Source: Klebsiella variicola | GTDB taxonomy: Bacteria > Pseudomonadota > Gammaproteobacteria > Enterobacterales > Enterobacteriaceae | Length of the DNA: 64,000 nucleotides | Direction of reading: 5' to 3' | Assembly: GCF_000828055.2 (NCBI RefSeq) | Contig: NZ_CP010523.2 | Coordinates: forward strand, 1,426,001 to 1,490,000 | Part shown: one piece after another, positions 11,093 through 25,077 of the stretch | How positions within the stretch are numbered: the stretch's first letter is position 1 | Layout: each line of letters opens with the position of its first letter | Notes under the pieces: model-generated | Database searches by the model: none | What the model was told of the DNA's origin: nothing | Seen by the model: only the letters and a program-made list of their open reading frames with translations | Translations under genes and position numbers: made by a program

Positions 11093-11120
11093 ATTATAGG
11101 GAGAGTTGAAAATGAGTCAA
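11093..11120 (-). promoter_or_regulatory. Promoter of the valine/lysine tRNA operon
   Basis: On the minus strand TTGACT and TATAAT are 16 bases apart, followed by the GC-rich discriminator GCGACTCC. This is the form of stable-RNA promoters under stringent (ppGpp/DksA) and growth-rate control. Confidence 0.9.
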
Positions 11121-11240
11121 CGCCTTTTCTAAAGAATTCGTTCGTTCGTCGTAAAATTAAACAAAGCGATCGTAAAACCGGCGGCGTAGCATGATTTATA
11201 AACAAAAATGGCAAACCGTGACGTTCCGACGGGATCAACA

Positions 11241-11268
11241 TTGAGGAATCAGCCCACGGTGTTAGAAT
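11241..11268 (+). promoter_or_regulatory. Candidate gltX promoter
   Basis: TTGAGG and TAGAAT are 16 bases apart, about 65 bases before the gltX start. E. coli gltX has several promoters, so others may exist in this 259-base gap. Confidence 0.5.
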
Positions 11269-11334
11269 ATTGACCCATAATTTCCACCGGACATTGCCGG
11301 CTATCGGCATCTTTATTAAACGTAAGGCCAATTC

Positions 11335-12753
11335 ATGAAAATCAAAACTCGCTTCGCGCCAAGCCCAACAGGCTATCTGCACGTTGGCGGTGCGCGTACT
11401 GCTCTCTATTCCTGGCTTTTTGCTCGTAACCACGGCGGTGAGTTTGTGCTGCGTATTGAAGACACCGATCTCGAACGCTCCACCCCGGAAGCAATTGAAG
11501 CCATCATGGATGGCATGAACTGGCTGAATCTGCAATGGGATGAGGGCCCTTATTACCAGACCAAACGTTTCGACCGTTATAACAACGTGATCGATGAGAT
11601 GCTGGAAGCTGGCACCGCTTATAAATGTTATTGCTCGAAAGAGCGTCTGGAAGCGCTGCGCGAAGAGCAAATGGCGAACGGTGAGAAGCCGCGTTACGAT
11701 GGCCGCTGCCGCCATAGCCACGAGCATCATGCCGACGATGAGCCGTGCGTGGTGCGTTTCGCCAACCCGCAGGAAGGGTCGGTGATCTTTGACGATCAGA
11801 TCCGCGGACCTATCGAGTTCAGCAACCAGGAGCTGGACGATCTGATCATTCGTCGTACCGATGGTTCCCCGACCTATAACTTCTGCGTGGTGGTAGATGA
11901 CTGGGATATGGCGATCACCCATGTGATCCGTGGTGAAGATCATATCAACAACACACCGCGCCAGATCAACATCCTCAAAGCGCTGAATGCGCCGGTGCCG
12001 GTTTACGCCCACGTGTCGATGATCAACGGCGATGACGGTAAAAAACTGTCCAAACGCCACGGTGCGGTGAGCGTGATGCAGTATCGTGACGACGGCTACC
12101 TGCCGGAAGCGCTGCTTAACTATCTGGTACGTCTGGGGTGGTCCCATGGCGATCAGGAGATCTTCACCCGCGAAGAGATGATCGAGTTCTTTTCGCTGGG
12201 GGCGGTCAGCAAATCCGCGAGTGCGTTCAACACCGACAAACTGCTGTGGCTGAACCATCACTACATCAATACGCTGCCGGCGGAATACGTGGCGACGCAT
12301 CTGCAGTGGCACATCGAGCAGGAAAATATCGATACCCGTAATGGCCCACAGCTGGCCGAGCTGGTGAAACTGCTGGGCGAGCGTTGCAAAACGCTGAAAG
12401 AGATTGCTCAGAGCTGCCGCTACTTCTATGAAGAGTTCGCTGAGTTCGACGCCGATGCGGCGAAGAAACATCTGCGTCCGGTGGCGCGTCAGCCGCTGGA
12501 AGTGGTTCGCGACAAGCTGGCGGCGATCGGCGACTGGACAGCGGAAAACGTCCACCATGCAATTCAGGCAACCGCTGATGAGCTGGAAGTCGGCATGGGT
12601 AAAGTCGGCATGCCGCTGCGCGTGGCGGTTACCGGGGCAGGGCAGTCTCCTGCGCTTGACGTCACCGTCCACGCTATCGGTAAATCCCGTAGCGTTGAGC
12701 GTATCAACAAAGCGCTGGCTTTTATCGCTGAACGTGAAGGTCAGGCGTCCTGA
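11335..12753 (+). CDS. gltX: Glutamyl-tRNA synthetase
   Basis: GltX charges tRNA-Glu with glutamate; its product also feeds tetrapyrrole synthesis. The 472 residues are one longer than E. coli GltX. The class I signature is near the N-terminus ([16 protein letters not shown], the HIGH-type motif) and KLSKRHG is the KMSKS-type motif at about residue 237. A CxC-type cluster near residues 98-127 ([14 protein letters not shown]) is the zinc-binding region. It is monocistronic with a strong terminator after it. Confidence 0.99.
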   Translation: MKIKTRFAPSPTGYLHVGGARTALYSWLFARNHGGEFVLRIEDTDLERSTPEAIEAIMDGMNWLNLQWDEGPYYQTKRFDRYNNVIDEMLEAGTAYKCYCSKERLEALREEQMANGEKPRYDGRCRHSHEHHADDEPCVVRFANPQEGSVIFDDQIRGPIEFSNQELDDLIIRRTDGSPTYNFCVVVDDWDMAITHVIRGEDHINNTPRQINILKALNAPVPVYAHVSMINGDDGKKLSKRHGAVSVMQYRDDGYLPEALLNYLVRLGWSHGDQEIFTREEMIEFFSLGAVSKSASAFNTDKLLWLNHHYINTLPAEYVATHLQWHIEQENIDTRNGPQLAELVKLLGERCKTLKEIAQSCRYFYEEFAEFDADAAKKHLRPVARQPLEVVRDKLAAIGDWTAENVHHAIQATADELEVGMGKVGMPLRVAVTGAGQSPALDVTVHAIGKSRSVERINKALAFIAEREGQAS

Positions 12754-12771
12754 TTGGGACGTGGATGAAAC

Positions 12772-12801
12772 AACGGCAGGGTTACCCCTGCCGTTTTTTT
12801 T
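12772..12801 (+). terminator. Terminator after gltX
   Basis: AACGGCAGGG-TTA-CCCCTGCCGTT followed by a run of T, starting 18 bases after the gltX stop. Confidence 0.9.
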
Positions 12802-12806
12802 GTCTG

Positions 12807-13199
12807 TTACACCGGGCTGGCGATGCCGAGGCGGGCAAGAAAGCCGCTAATCCCTTCCCGGGCCAGCAGATCGCGAAGCTGTAGCTGTTCGGCCGGAGTC
12901 ATCAGTTGCAGGGTTTCCGTGATTTGCCGCCAGACCACGTCAGCCTCATTGACCAGATAAGCGCCGGGCGATTCCGCCAAATGATTGTCGGTAAACAGAT
13001 GGCGCCTGGCAGGCGCATTGGTCAGAAATTCGAGCACCGGTTTGTCGATGACCACCAGTCGCGCGCGTCCTCCTTTGACGCCGGGTATCGCTTCCGTGCG
13101 CCATTTTTGCTGGCGAACCCAGCGATTGATCGTTTGTCTGGCCAGTCCCAGGCAGTCGGCGAGCTCTGCGGGTGTCATTTTATCTTTCAGTTTCATCAT
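12807..13199 (-). CDS. yfeD: Putative DNA-binding protein YfeD (DUF1323)
   Basis: A 130-residue protein with an N-terminal helix-turn-helix of the phage-Mu-repressor-like type, TPAELADCLGLARQTINRWV, then GVKGGRARLVVID. It is a paralogue of yfeC next door; both share the layout HTH - GGxAR - C-terminal LLxREGI. The middle part differs between the two. Target genes are unknown. The ATG at 13199 lies three bases after the yfeC stop, so the pair is one transcript. Confidence 0.88.
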   Translation of the reverse strand: MMKLKDKMTPAELADCLGLARQTINRWVRQQKWRTEAIPGVKGGRARLVVIDKPVLEFLTNAPARRHLFTDNHLAESPGAYLVNEADVVWRQITETLQLMTPAEQLQLRDLLAREGISGFLARLGIASPV

Positions 13200-13202
13200 G
13201 CT

Positions 13203-13556
13203 TTACCGATCGCGGATCCCTAACCGAAGCAGTAACCCGGTGATCCCTTCGCGCAGCAACAGCGACATCAGCTGCTTCTGCTCGCTGGGAGTGAGCTCTT
13301 TGCTAAGGGTCAGCAGCAGCGATTCCAGATCGCTGTCGTGGGTAGAATAGGCGCCTGGTGTCTCTGCCACGCGCTGAGCGCTGCGGATAAACTCCCTGAC
13401 TTGCTCATTGACATGGACCAGCCGCGCTTTGCCACCCTGGACGCCAGGCCGCGGAGAGGTTTGCCAGCCTTCTTTCCGCACCCATTTATTGATGGTTTGC
13501 CGACTATAGCCGGTCAGGTGGGCGATTTCTTCAGGTGTCATTCGTTCCTTGAGCAT
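13203..13556 (-). CDS. yfeC: Putative DNA-binding protein YfeC (DUF1323)
   Basis: A 117-residue protein with the HTH segment TPEEIAHLTGYSRQTINKWV followed by GVQGGKARLVHVNEQVREFI, and ending in LLREGITGLLLRLGIRD. It matches E. coli YfeC. It is the first gene of yfeC-yfeD, facing away from the alanine tRNA genes. No regulatory target can be read from the sequence. Confidence 0.9.
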   Translation of the reverse strand: MLKERMTPEEIAHLTGYSRQTINKWVRKEGWQTSPRPGVQGGKARLVHVNEQVREFIRSAQRVAETPGAYSTHDSDLESLLLTLSKELTPSEQKQLMSLLLREGITGLLLRLGIRDR

Positions 13557-13714
13557 ACTATTTCCTGAGTAAATGTATGGGAATTAGCTGCACATGTTAT
13601 AGCATCCTTTTACGTGAAAAAGTGACCTGTTTAACTTCTGGCTGCGATAAGGCTCGCAATGTCAGCAAGTTGCCTGCTTTTTCAGCGATTGAATTGCGAA
13701 GGATAATTTTGCCG

Positions 13715-13743
13715 TTGACACCTGAGCGAGGAATTCATATTAT
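13715..13743 (+). promoter_or_regulatory. Promoter of the alanine tRNA operon
   Basis: TTGACA and TATTAT are 17 bases apart with a GC-rich discriminator GCCGCCC, again a stable-RNA type promoter. The first tRNA starts 33 bases after the -10. Confidence 0.9.
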
Positions 13744-13775
13744 GCCGCCCGTCAACACGACACGCTTTACGTTAC

Positions 13776-13851
<76 letters not shown>

Positions 13852-13892
13852 AATTCTGCACCCAGCAGATTTGGTTCGTAAAGAGGTCCTGT

Positions 13893-13968
<76 letters not shown>

Positions 13969-13976
13969 AAATTCAG

Positions 13977-14002
13977 AACCCTCGCCTCGGCGGGGGTTTT
14001 TG
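13977..14002 (+). terminator. Terminator after the alanine tRNAs
   Basis: ACCCTCGCC-TC-GGCGGGGGT followed by T-rich sequence, eight bases after the second tRNA. Confidence 0.8.
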
Positions 14003-14177
14003 TTTTTAGCTGTTTTCATGTAAAGCACTTTCTGGTTAAGTCAGTTAATCTCCAGCTATTAAAATCGAAAGTAATTTCAGACTTTTTCCTGATAATTCAC
14101 CTTGCCTGCCCTAAATAAGCAACATAACATTTCCCCCATTAAACGTAATGAGGTTGCCGGAGTTTTAATTAACAATA

Positions 14178-16349
14178 ATGCTTGATAAAATTAACATTAA
14201 TATCAAAAAAACTCTGTTGGCCTTTCTCGTCAGTTTAGTCGCTATTCCGCTGGCTCGTTTTATTTCACCGCAAACGGTTATTGATGGCAATCTTATTTAT
14301 ATTGCCTGGCTGCCAATCAGCGTGATGTTTTCTGTTATTTTTATCTTTGGCCGCTATGCGATCGCACCATTAATTCTCGCGTTTGCCATTACCAATAGCT
14401 TTCTCATTGAATTAACGCTGTCACAGGCGCTTATTCTGCTCTTTTGTCAGCTGTTTGCTGTGTTTGTCTCCTGCGCTGTTTTACGCCTGATGGTGGGCAA
14501 GCGCTGGCGGTGTGGCCCCACGGCGAAACATATGGGGGCGCGGATCTTCTGGGGCGGCTTCTTCGCGCCGGTGCTGTTGAAAATCACCATGTACCTTGCC
14601 GGGCAATATTTTGCGTTTCCATTATCTATTACCAGTTACTTTGGTAGTATGCCGTTGATTTATACCGTAATAGATATCCAAAGTTTAATCAGCGCGGCAT
14701 TAATTTTTACGACGTTTCTTTATTATCCAATGCGGATGATTATCAGTCCGCACTATGCCCGACGTTTCTGGCGTCAGGAATGTTTACCATGGCTGGCACC
14801 CAAACATCGTTCTTTTACCCTATATTGGTTTATCTCGCTGGCGCTTTTATTAACTTTACTGTGTGCGCCGTATCAGTCTGAATTTATTGCCGGTTATTTA
14901 GTTCCGGTGATATTTATTGTCTACTTTATCGGGATTAGCCGGATTGGTCATGCGCTGCTGCGTATTTCATGGTCTGTCTCAGCCTTTTTGCTGGTGGTGT
15001 ATAATAAAAACTTTCTCCAGGGCGTCCAGAGCGAGTATTCATTATCCTTTGTGCTGTCAGTCCTGATCTCCTTCACTATCTGTTTGTTTTATATGGCAGA
15101 CACCTATGCCCGCAGCGATCGCAATAAACGCCGCTGGCGTAGCCAGGCGGAAGAGGATCCGCTGACGGGCTTACCTAATCTGCGCGCGCTGGTGAGCCAT
15201 TTACAGAGCAGTCCTCTGCAGGCTATCTGCAGCTTGCGTATCGATAATCTCGATTTTCTTAGCCGACATTATGGGCTAATGATGGGCGTGGACTGTAAAC
15301 GGCAAATCATCCGGGCGCTTCAGCCGCTGTTGGGGGCAACGGATAAAGTCTTCCAGGTTCCCGGCAGCGAATTGATCCTCGTGCTTGACGGGCCGGACCC
15401 TGCGGCGCGGCTAAACCATATGGTCGCCATCCTCAACCACAAAAAGTTCAGCTGGCATAATCAGCCGCTGGATCTTGAGTTTGGCGCGGCATGGAGCCGT
15501 GATGACGGTCAGGGTGAGACGCTGCACCAGATGCTGGGCCAGCTCAGCTGGCTTTCCGAACAGGCGGGCAGTGAACGCCGGGTACTGGCGTTGGATGAGG
15601 AGCAGGAGCTGGTGGTGGATCAAACCACCGAGCAGGTACGCCTCCTGATGCGCGTCAAGCAGGTTCTCAAAGAGCGGGCGCTGGTGCTCTATGCGCAACC
15701 GATTCAAAACGCGGAGGGGGAGGGCTATCATGAGATCCTCACGCGCATGCGCTGTGGTGACGGCGTCATTATGCCGGATCAGTTTATTCCGCTGATTGTG
15801 CAGTTTAACCTCAGCCAGCGTTTTGACATGCTGGTGCTGGAGACCCTGTTCAGTTCGCTCCATCAGCATCCCGGCCAGCGGTTCTCGGTCAATCTGCTGC
15901 CTTCAACCCTGATGCAAAAAGACAGCGCGGCGCAGATTATCGCGCTGTTTCAACGCTATCGCATTTCGCCAGATCTTATCACCATTGAGGTGACCGAAGA
16001 GCAGGCCTTCTCCAATGCCGACACCAGCCAGCAAAATCTCGACGCGCTGCGCGCGTTTGGCTGCGCCATCGCCATTGATGACTTTGGCACCGGTTATGCG
16101 AACTATGAACGACTGAAGCATCTGCAGGCCGATATCATTAAGATTGACGGCTGCTTCGTCCGCGACATTCTGACGGACCCGCTGGATGCCATTATGGTGA
16201 AATCGATTGTCGAAATGGCGCGGGCGAAACAGATGAGCGTGGTGGCGGAATATGTCGAAAGCGAACCGCAAAAAGCGCGCTTGCTGGAACTGGGCGTGAA
16301 TTATCTGCAGGGTTACCTGGTCGGTAAGCCTCAGCCGTTGGGCGAATGA
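14178..16349 (+). CDS. pdeA: Cyclic-di-GMP phosphodiesterase PdeA (YfeA)
   Basis: A 723-residue inner-membrane enzyme that breaks down c-di-GMP. The N-terminal half (to about 310) is a MASE1-like sensor with about eight membrane segments. A GGDEF-like domain follows (about 325-465), beginning DPLTGLPNLRAL, but the catalytic motif is replaced by PGSEL, so it should not make c-di-GMP. The EAL domain (about 485-720) keeps the key acidic residues: the signature is changed to EIL in GYHEILTRM, and IEVTEEQAF, IAIDDFGTGYANYERLK, IIKIDG and VVAEYVES are present. The start gives a hydrophobic N-terminus like E. coli YfeA. Confidence 0.93.
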   Translation: MLDKININIKKTLLAFLVSLVAIPLARFISPQTVIDGNLIYIAWLPISVMFSVIFIFGRYAIAPLILAFAITNSFLIELTLSQALILLFCQLFAVFVSCAVLRLMVGKRWRCGPTAKHMGARIFWGGFFAPVLLKITMYLAGQYFAFPLSITSYFGSMPLIYTVIDIQSLISAALIFTTFLYYPMRMIISPHYARRFWRQECLPWLAPKHRSFTLYWFISLALLLTLLCAPYQSEFIAGYLVPVIFIVYFIGISRIGHALLRISWSVSAFLLVVYNKNFLQGVQSEYSLSFVLSVLISFTICLFYMADTYARSDRNKRRWRSQAEEDPLTGLPNLRALVSHLQSSPLQAICSLRIDNLDFLSRHYGLMMGVDCKRQIIRALQPLLGATDKVFQVPGSELILVLDGPDPAARLNHMVAILNHKKFSWHNQPLDLEFGAAWSRDDGQGETLHQMLGQLSWLSEQAGSERRVLALDEEQELVVDQTTEQVRLLMRVKQVLKERALVLYAQPIQNAEGEGYHEILTRMRCGDGVIMPDQFIPLIVQFNLSQRFDMLVLETLFSSLHQHPGQRFSVNLLPSTLMQKDSAAQIIALFQRYRISPDLITIEVTEEQAFSNADTSQQNLDALRAFGCAIAIDDFGTGYANYERLKHLQADIIKIDGCFVRDILTDPLDAIMVKSIVEMARAKQMSVVAEYVESEPQKARLLELGVNYLQGYLVGKPQPLGE

Positions 16350-16354
16350 CGGGT

Positions 16355-16381
16355 AAAAAAAAGCCGGGCATTGCCCGGCTC
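16355..16381 (-). terminator. Terminator between pdeA and nupC
   Basis: AAGCCGGGCA-TTGCCCGGCT with an A run at the left, which is a T run on the minus strand; it serves nupC. Confidence 0.85.
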
Positions 16382-16397
16382 AGATGATAGGCGCCTG

Positions 16398-17600
16398 TTA
16401 CAGAACCAGTGCCGCAATCGAAGCGGACAGCACGCTAACCAGCGTGGAGCCGTAGACCAGCTTCAGACCGAAGCGAGAAACCACGTTACCCTGTTCTTCG
16501 TTCAAGCCTTTGATCGCCCCGGCGATGATGCCGATAGATGAGAAGTTGGCGAAGGAGACCAGGAAGATAGAGATAATGCCTTCCGCACGCGGAGAGAGCG
16601 TCGAGGCGATTTTCTGCAGATCCATCATGGCGACGAATTCGTTGGAGACCAGCTTGGTGGCCATAATACTGCCCACCTGCAGCGCTTCGCTTGCCGGCAC
16701 ACCCATCACCCAGGCAACCGGGTAGAAGATATAGCCGAGGATCCCCTGGAAGGAGATGCTGTAGCCGAACCAGCCGGTCACGGTGGCGAACAGGGCGTTC
16801 AGGGCCGAGATCAGCGCGATGAAGCCGATCAGCATCGCCGCCACGATAATCGCGACTTTAAAGCCCGCCAGAATGTACTCGCCCAGCATTTCGAAGAAGC
16901 TCTGGCCTTCGTGCAGATTCGACATCTGCAGATTTTCTTCGCTCTCTTCCACGCGGTACGGGTTAATCAATGACAGAACGATAAAGGTGCTGAACATGTT
17001 GAGCACCAGCGCCGCGACGACATACTTCGGCTGCAGCATGGTCATGTACGCGCCTACGATCGACATCGACACGGTGGACATCGCCGTCGCCGCCATGGTG
17101 TACATGCGGTTGCGCGACATTTTGCCGAGAATATCTTTATAGGCGATAAAGTTTTCCGACTGACCGAGGATCAGCGAGCTCACGGCGTTGAAGGATTCCA
17201 GCTTGCCCATGCCGTTGATTTTCGACAGAACGGTACCGATGGCACGGATGACAATCGGCAGAATACGAATATGCTGCAAAATACCGATCAACGCGGAAAT
17301 GAAGACGATAGGGCACAGAACCTTAAGGAAGAAGAAGGCCAGACCTTTATCGTTCATGCTGCCGAACACGAAGTTTGTCCCTTCGTTGGCAAACCCGAGA
17401 AGCTTTTCAAACATCTCAGAGAAGCCTTTCACAAAACCCAGACCAATATCGGAGTTCAGGAAGAACCAGGCCAGCAGGACTTCGATGACAAGCAGTTGAA
17501 CAACATAACGAATACGGATCTTTTTACGGTCGTGACTGACCAACAGGGCCAGTATAGCCACCACAACGATCGCGAGGACAAAATGCAAGACGCGGTCCAT
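16398..17600 (-). CDS. nupC: Nucleoside:proton symporter NupC
   Basis: NupC is an inner-membrane concentrative nucleoside transporter that takes up pyrimidine nucleosides and adenosine with protons. The 400 residues match E. coli NupC. The conserved core segments [30 protein letters not shown] and [13 protein letters not shown] are present. The ATG at 17600 gives the family start [10 protein letters not shown]; an ATG 13 codons upstream is ignored. It is divergent from mntH across 346 bases. Confidence 0.98.
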   Translation of the reverse strand: MDRVLHFVLAIVVVAILALLVSHDRKKIRIRYVVQLLVIEVLLAWFFLNSDIGLGFVKGFSEMFEKLLGFANEGTNFVFGSMNDKGLAFFFLKVLCPIVFISALIGILQHIRILPIVIRAIGTVLSKINGMGKLESFNAVSSLILGQSENFIAYKDILGKMSRNRMYTMAATAMSTVSMSIVGAYMTMLQPKYVVAALVLNMFSTFIVLSLINPYRVEESEENLQMSNLHEGQSFFEMLGEYILAGFKVAIIVAAMLIGFIALISALNALFATVTGWFGYSISFQGILGYIFYPVAWVMGVPASEALQVGSIMATKLVSNEFVAMMDLQKIASTLSPRAEGIISIFLVSFANFSSIGIIAGAIKGLNEEQGNVVSRFGLKLVYGSTLVSVLSASIAALVL

Positions 17601-17714
17601 AGTTGCTCCAAATATGAGGCAGGTTAAATTTCCGTGCACATTCTATGCAACGGCTTTAAAGAAAACGAGATCAATTGCACACTATTGCAAGGAACTGTGA
17701 CCAATGGCAAAAAT

Positions 17715-17732
17715 AGTGATCAAACATCCACT
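17715..17732 (-). promoter_or_regulatory. Possible CRP site upstream of nupC
   Basis: AGTGATCAAACATCCACT resembles the CRP palindrome TGTGAN6TCACA with mismatches, about 115 bases upstream of nupC. CRP/CytR control of nupC is known in E. coli. The rest of the gap 17601-17880 shows no gene. Confidence 0.3.
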
Positions 17733-17882
17733 TTTGTTATGTTACGTAAAGGTTTTAAAAGTTGCATTCTTGTACTACTCTTAGTACTGGGCACGCTCTC
17801 GTGTTCTAACGCCCGTTTTTCATTTCCGGCCAGCTATTGTTCCCGCCTATCACAGCAATCATTATCTCCATTTTAAATGAAC

Positions 17883-17910
17883 TTGATAATCATTCGCATT
17901 TTGATAGCAT
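17883..17910 (+). promoter_or_regulatory. Candidate mntH promoter with Fur-like box
   Basis: TTGATA (17883-17888) and TAGCAT (17905-17910) are 16 bases apart. A Fur-like box, GATAATCATTCGCATTTTG, overlaps at 17885-17903. E. coli mntH is controlled by Fur and MntR. Confidence 0.55.
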
Positions 17911-17911
17911 G

Positions 17912-17933
17912 AAACATAGCAAAGGCTATATTT
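17912..17933 (+). promoter_or_regulatory. MntR operator of mntH
   Basis: The 22-base near-palindrome starts AAACATAGC at 17912 and ends GCTATATTT at 17933, with the centre AAAG. It differs from the E. coli mntH MntR box at one base near the right end, which is GCTATGTTT there. It lies just after the -10 element, where a repressor would block the start. Confidence 0.85.
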
Positions 17934-17946
17934 CCAGAGGCAGAAG

Positions 17947-19188
17947 ATGACTAGCAGTCGCGTTGAGAATAGCAGTAGTCGCGCCGCGCGCAAGGTGAAG
18001 CTCGCCCTCATGGGGCCCGCTTTCGTCGCTGCCATTGGCTATATCGACCCCGGTAATTTCGCCACTAACATTCAGGCTGGCGCCAGCTTTGGCTATCAGC
18101 TGCTGTGGGTCGTGGTATGGGCCAACCTGATGGCGATGCTGATCCAGGTGCTCTCTGCCAAACTGGGCATTGCCACCGGCAAAAATCTGGCCGAGCAGAT
18201 CCGTGACCATTACCCGCGCCCGGTGGTGTGGTTCTATTGGGTGCAGGCGGAAATCATTGCGATGGCCACCGACCTGGCTGAATTTATCGGCGCCGCGATT
18301 GGCTTTAAGCTGGTACTGGGCGTGTCGCTTCTGCAGGGGGCGGTGCTGACCGGGGTGGCGACCTTCCTGATCCTGATGCTGCAGCGGCGCGGGCAAAAGC
18401 CGCTGGAGAAGGTGATCGGCGGGCTGCTGTTGTTTGTCGCTGTGGCCTATGTCGTGGAGTTGATCTTTTCTCAGCCCGCGCTGGCCCCCCTGACAAAAGG
18501 GCTGGTGATCCCTACGCTGCCCAACGGCGAGGCGGTATTCTTAGCCGCCGGGGTACTGGGGGCGACCATTATGCCGCACGTTATCTACTTACATTCCTCG
18601 CTTACCCAGCATCTGCACGGCGGTACGCGGAAAGAACGCTATAACGCGACCCGCTGGGATGTGGCGATCGCCATGACCATTGCCGGGTTTGTCAACCTGG
18701 CGATGATGGCGACCGCCGCGGCGGCATTCCATTTCAACGGCCATACCGGCGTCGCCGATCTCGATCAGGCTTACAGAACGCTGGAGCCACTGCTGAGCCA
18801 CGCGGCGGCGACCATCTTTGGTCTGAGCCTGGTCGCTGCAGGTTTATCATCGACGGTAGTGGGTACCCTGGCAGGGCAGGTCGTCATGCAGGGGTTTATC
18901 CGCTTTCATATTCCGCTGTGGTTTCGCCGGGCGGTCACCATGCTGCCGTCGTTTGTGGTGATCCTGCTGGGGCTGGATCCTACGCGTATCCTGGTGATGA
19001 GTCAGGTGCTGCTGAGCTTTGGTATTGCGCTTGCTCTGGTGCCGCTGCTGATATTTACCAGCAATGCGCAACTGATGGGCGACCTGGTGAATACCCGCTG
19101 GGTGAGAGTCACTGGCTGGGTGATTGTCGCCATTGTGGTGAGTCTGAACGGCTGGTTAATTGTGGGATCGCTGCTCGGCGTGGCGTAG
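17947..19188 (+). CDS. mntH: Manganese/divalent cation transporter MntH (Nramp)
   Basis: MntH is a proton-driven Mn(II) importer of the Nramp family in the inner membrane. The 413 residues have about 11 membrane segments. The metal-binding motifs are DPGN in [15 protein letters not shown] (first helix) and MPH in [14 protein letters not shown] (sixth helix). The upstream MntR and Fur-like sites suggest repression by manganese and iron. It is monocistronic with its own terminator. Confidence 0.98.
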   Translation: MTSSRVENSSSRAARKVKLALMGPAFVAAIGYIDPGNFATNIQAGASFGYQLLWVVVWANLMAMLIQVLSAKLGIATGKNLAEQIRDHYPRPVVWFYWVQAEIIAMATDLAEFIGAAIGFKLVLGVSLLQGAVLTGVATFLILMLQRRGQKPLEKVIGGLLLFVAVAYVVELIFSQPALAPLTKGLVIPTLPNGEAVFLAAGVLGATIMPHVIYLHSSLTQHLHGGTRKERYNATRWDVAIAMTIAGFVNLAMMATAAAAFHFNGHTGVADLDQAYRTLEPLLSHAAATIFGLSLVAAGLSSTVVGTLAGQVVMQGFIRFHIPLWFRRAVTMLPSFVVILLGLDPTRILVMSQVLLSFGIALALVPLLIFTSNAQLMGDLVNTRWVRVTGWVIVAIVVSLNGWLIVGSLLGVA

Positions 19189-19212
19189 TTCTTGACCCGC
19201 GCTGGTTAAAGC

Positions 19213-19239
19213 AAAGGGGAGCCAATGGGCTCCCCTTTT
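19213..19239 (+). terminator. Terminator between mntH and ypeC
   Basis: AAAGGGGAGCC-AAT-GGGCTCCCCTTTT; the flanking A and T runs make it usable from both sides, and both genes converge on it. Confidence 0.9.
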
Positions 19240-19245
19240 CGTCTG

Positions 19246-19599
19246 TTAGTGATGACCATGGCCATGGCCACGTCCGCCCGGGCCTCGTCCCCAGCCGCCG
19301 CGGTGGTCGTCGCGGTCGCTCCAGCCAGCACGATAGCCGCGCTCCCAGGCTTTATTTTTACCCTTGTCCCAGCCGCGGTGCCAGCCGTTGTCATGTCGAT
19401 GCCAACGGTTATCACGCCATTCATAGTGACGACGCCAGTAATCACGGTCGCGCCAGCCGCCACCGTCCCAGTAGTTACCGTAATTGTCACGATCGCCTAT
19501 TTGTAATTTTACCGATGGCAGCAGGGTGATTTCACCAGCGTTAGCGACTAGTGGCGCTGCGGCCAGCAGTACTGCTGCCAGAATCAGTGACCTGAACAT
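19246..19599 (-). CDS. ypeC: DUF2502 family protein YpeC
   Basis: A 117-residue putative periplasmic protein. The signal peptide [21 protein letters not shown] is followed by [17 protein letters not shown], then a region (about 45-117) very rich in Trp, His, Arg, Asp and Gly, ending in GRGHGHGHH. The start ATG at 19599 has AAGGAGAAG ahead of it; five codons upstream is another ATG. The family has no known function; the His-rich tail suggests metal binding, which is a guess. It converges with mntH. Confidence 0.85.
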   Translation of the reverse strand: MFRSLILAAVLLAAAPLVANAGEITLLPSVKLQIGDRDNYGNYWDGGGWRDRDYWRRHYEWRDNRWHRHDNGWHRGWDKGKNKAWERGYRAGWSDRDDHRGGWGRGPGGRGHGHGHH

Positions 19600-19729
19600 A
19601 CTCTTCTCCTTCACGATCGGGGCCGTAAGCGGCCTGTTAACCTGATATTACGGGCCGGTAAAGACCCGCCGCATCGGACGAACTCCGAAAGCGCAGAAAA
19701 GAGCACTTTTTGCTAAAGTAACATTTGCT

Positions 19730-23796
<4,067 letters not shown>

Positions 23797-23866
23797 GAAA
23801 ATGTCCTTGTCAAAGTTCTGAAGCACTACTTTGCCTTCGTCGGTAGGGGCCGTCGATGCAAATGGT

Positions 23867-23881
23867 GCTGAAACGATAAAG
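23867..23881 (+). promoter_or_regulatory. Candidate Cra operator upstream of glk
   Basis: GCTGAAACGATAAAG matches the strong half of the Cra consensus. It lies about 180 bases before glk, whose Cra repression is known in E. coli. The rest of the gap 23797-24059 shows no gene. Confidence 0.55.
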
Positions 23882-24059
23882 TTAAGGCGGCGTCTGATTC
23901 CCGCGGCGTCGTTTACCGACTACCTTGCATAGATTACAAACTAAATGTGACCTGTGTCGCTAAACAAGGGGCGTCTGCGCGTTGGACGTTGTTGTTAAGC
24001 CGCCATGAATTTACAGTGTGCCAAAAGAATTATTTTGACTTTAGCGGAGCCGTAACGGA

Positions 24060-25025
24060 ATGACAAAATTTGCTTTAGTAGGAGATGTCGGGGGGACCAA
24101 CGCCCGCCTGGCGCTATGTGATCTGGCGAGCGGAGAGATCTCTCGTGCTAAGACCTATTCCGGGCTCGATTATCCCAGTCTGGAGGCGGTGGTGCGCGTC
24201 TATCTGGAGGAGCACCAGGTGACCGTCAACGAAGGCTGTATCGCCATTGCCTGCCCGATCACCGGCGACTGGGTAGCGATGACCAACCATACCTGGGCCT
24301 TCTCCATCGCTGAAATGAAGCGCAACCTTGGCTTTGCCCATCTGGAGATAATTAACGATTTTACCGCCGTTTCCATGGCCATCCCGATGCTGAAAGCCGA
24401 GCACCTCATTCAGTTTGGCGGCAGCGCTCCGGTAGCGGGCAAACCGATCGCCGTTTATGGCGCCGGAACCGGGCTTGGCGTGGCGCATCTGGTGCACGTT
24501 GACAAGCGCTGGGTCAGCCTGCCGGGCGAAGGCGGTCATGTCGATTTTGCGCCGAACAGCGAAGAAGAGGGGATTATTCTGGAAGAGCTGCGCGCCGAGC
24601 TGGGGCATGTTTCCGCAGAACGCGTGCTCTCGGGTCCCGGACTGGTCAATTTGTACCGCGCGATTGTGAAGTCTGATGGCCGCCTGCCGGAAAACCTGCA
24701 GCCACGCGAGGTCACCGAGCGAGCGCTGGCGGACAGTTGTACCGACTGTCGCCGGGCGCTATCGCTGTTCTGCGTCATTATGGGCCGCTTCGGCGGAAAC
24801 CTGGCGCTGACTCTCGGGACCTTTGGCGGCGTGTATATCGCCGGGGGCATCGTACCGCGCTTCCTGGAGTTCTTTAAAGCCTCCGGCTTCCGCGGCGGTT
24901 TTGAAGACAAAGGCCGTTTCAAAGCTTATGTTCAGGATATTCCGGTTTACCTGATCGTGCATGAAAACCCGGGCCTGCTGGGCTCTGGCGCGCATCTGCG
25001 TCAGACGCTGGGCCAGGTGTTATAA
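24060..25025 (+). CDS. glk: Glucokinase
   Basis: Glk phosphorylates free cytoplasmic glucose with ATP to glucose 6-phosphate. The 321 residues equal E. coli Glk. The ATP-binding motif is [15 protein letters not shown] at the N-terminus; the active-site Asp lies in [10 protein letters not shown], and [11 protein letters not shown] and [11 protein letters not shown] are conserved substrate segments. It is a single gene; a REP-like palindrome lies between it and ypdB. Confidence 0.99.
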   Translation: MTKFALVGDVGGTNARLALCDLASGEISRAKTYSGLDYPSLEAVVRVYLEEHQVTVNEGCIAIACPITGDWVAMTNHTWAFSIAEMKRNLGFAHLEIINDFTAVSMAIPMLKAEHLIQFGGSAPVAGKPIAVYGAGTGLGVAHLVHVDKRWVSLPGEGGHVDFAPNSEEEGIILEELRAELGHVSAERVLSGPGLVNLYRAIVKSDGRLPENLQPREVTERALADSCTDCRRALSLFCVIMGRFGGNLALTLGTFGGVYIAGGIVPRFLEFFKASGFRGGFEDKGRFKAYVQDIPVYLIVHENPGLLGSGAHLRQTLGQVL

Positions 25026-25037
25026 GCGCATCCCTCC

Positions 25038-25060
25038 CGGGCTACCGTCGTAGCCCGGAT
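25038..25060. repeat. REP-like palindrome between glk and ypdB
   Basis: CGGGCTAC-CGTC-GTAGCCCG, followed by GAT, resembles enterobacterial REP sequences. It lies between convergent genes and could act as a transcript end or mRNA stabiliser. Confidence 0.6.
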
Positions 25061-25077
25061 GGCGGGACTTCCCGCCT

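Noticed and set aside
10987..12672. 561-codon open frame on the minus strand
   Set aside because: It is antisense to gltX and runs through a tRNA gene and the tRNA promoter.
19225..19506. Ala/Val-rich 93-codon frame on the plus strand
   Set aside because: It is the complement of the His/Trp/Arg-rich ypeC gene and has no ribosome site.
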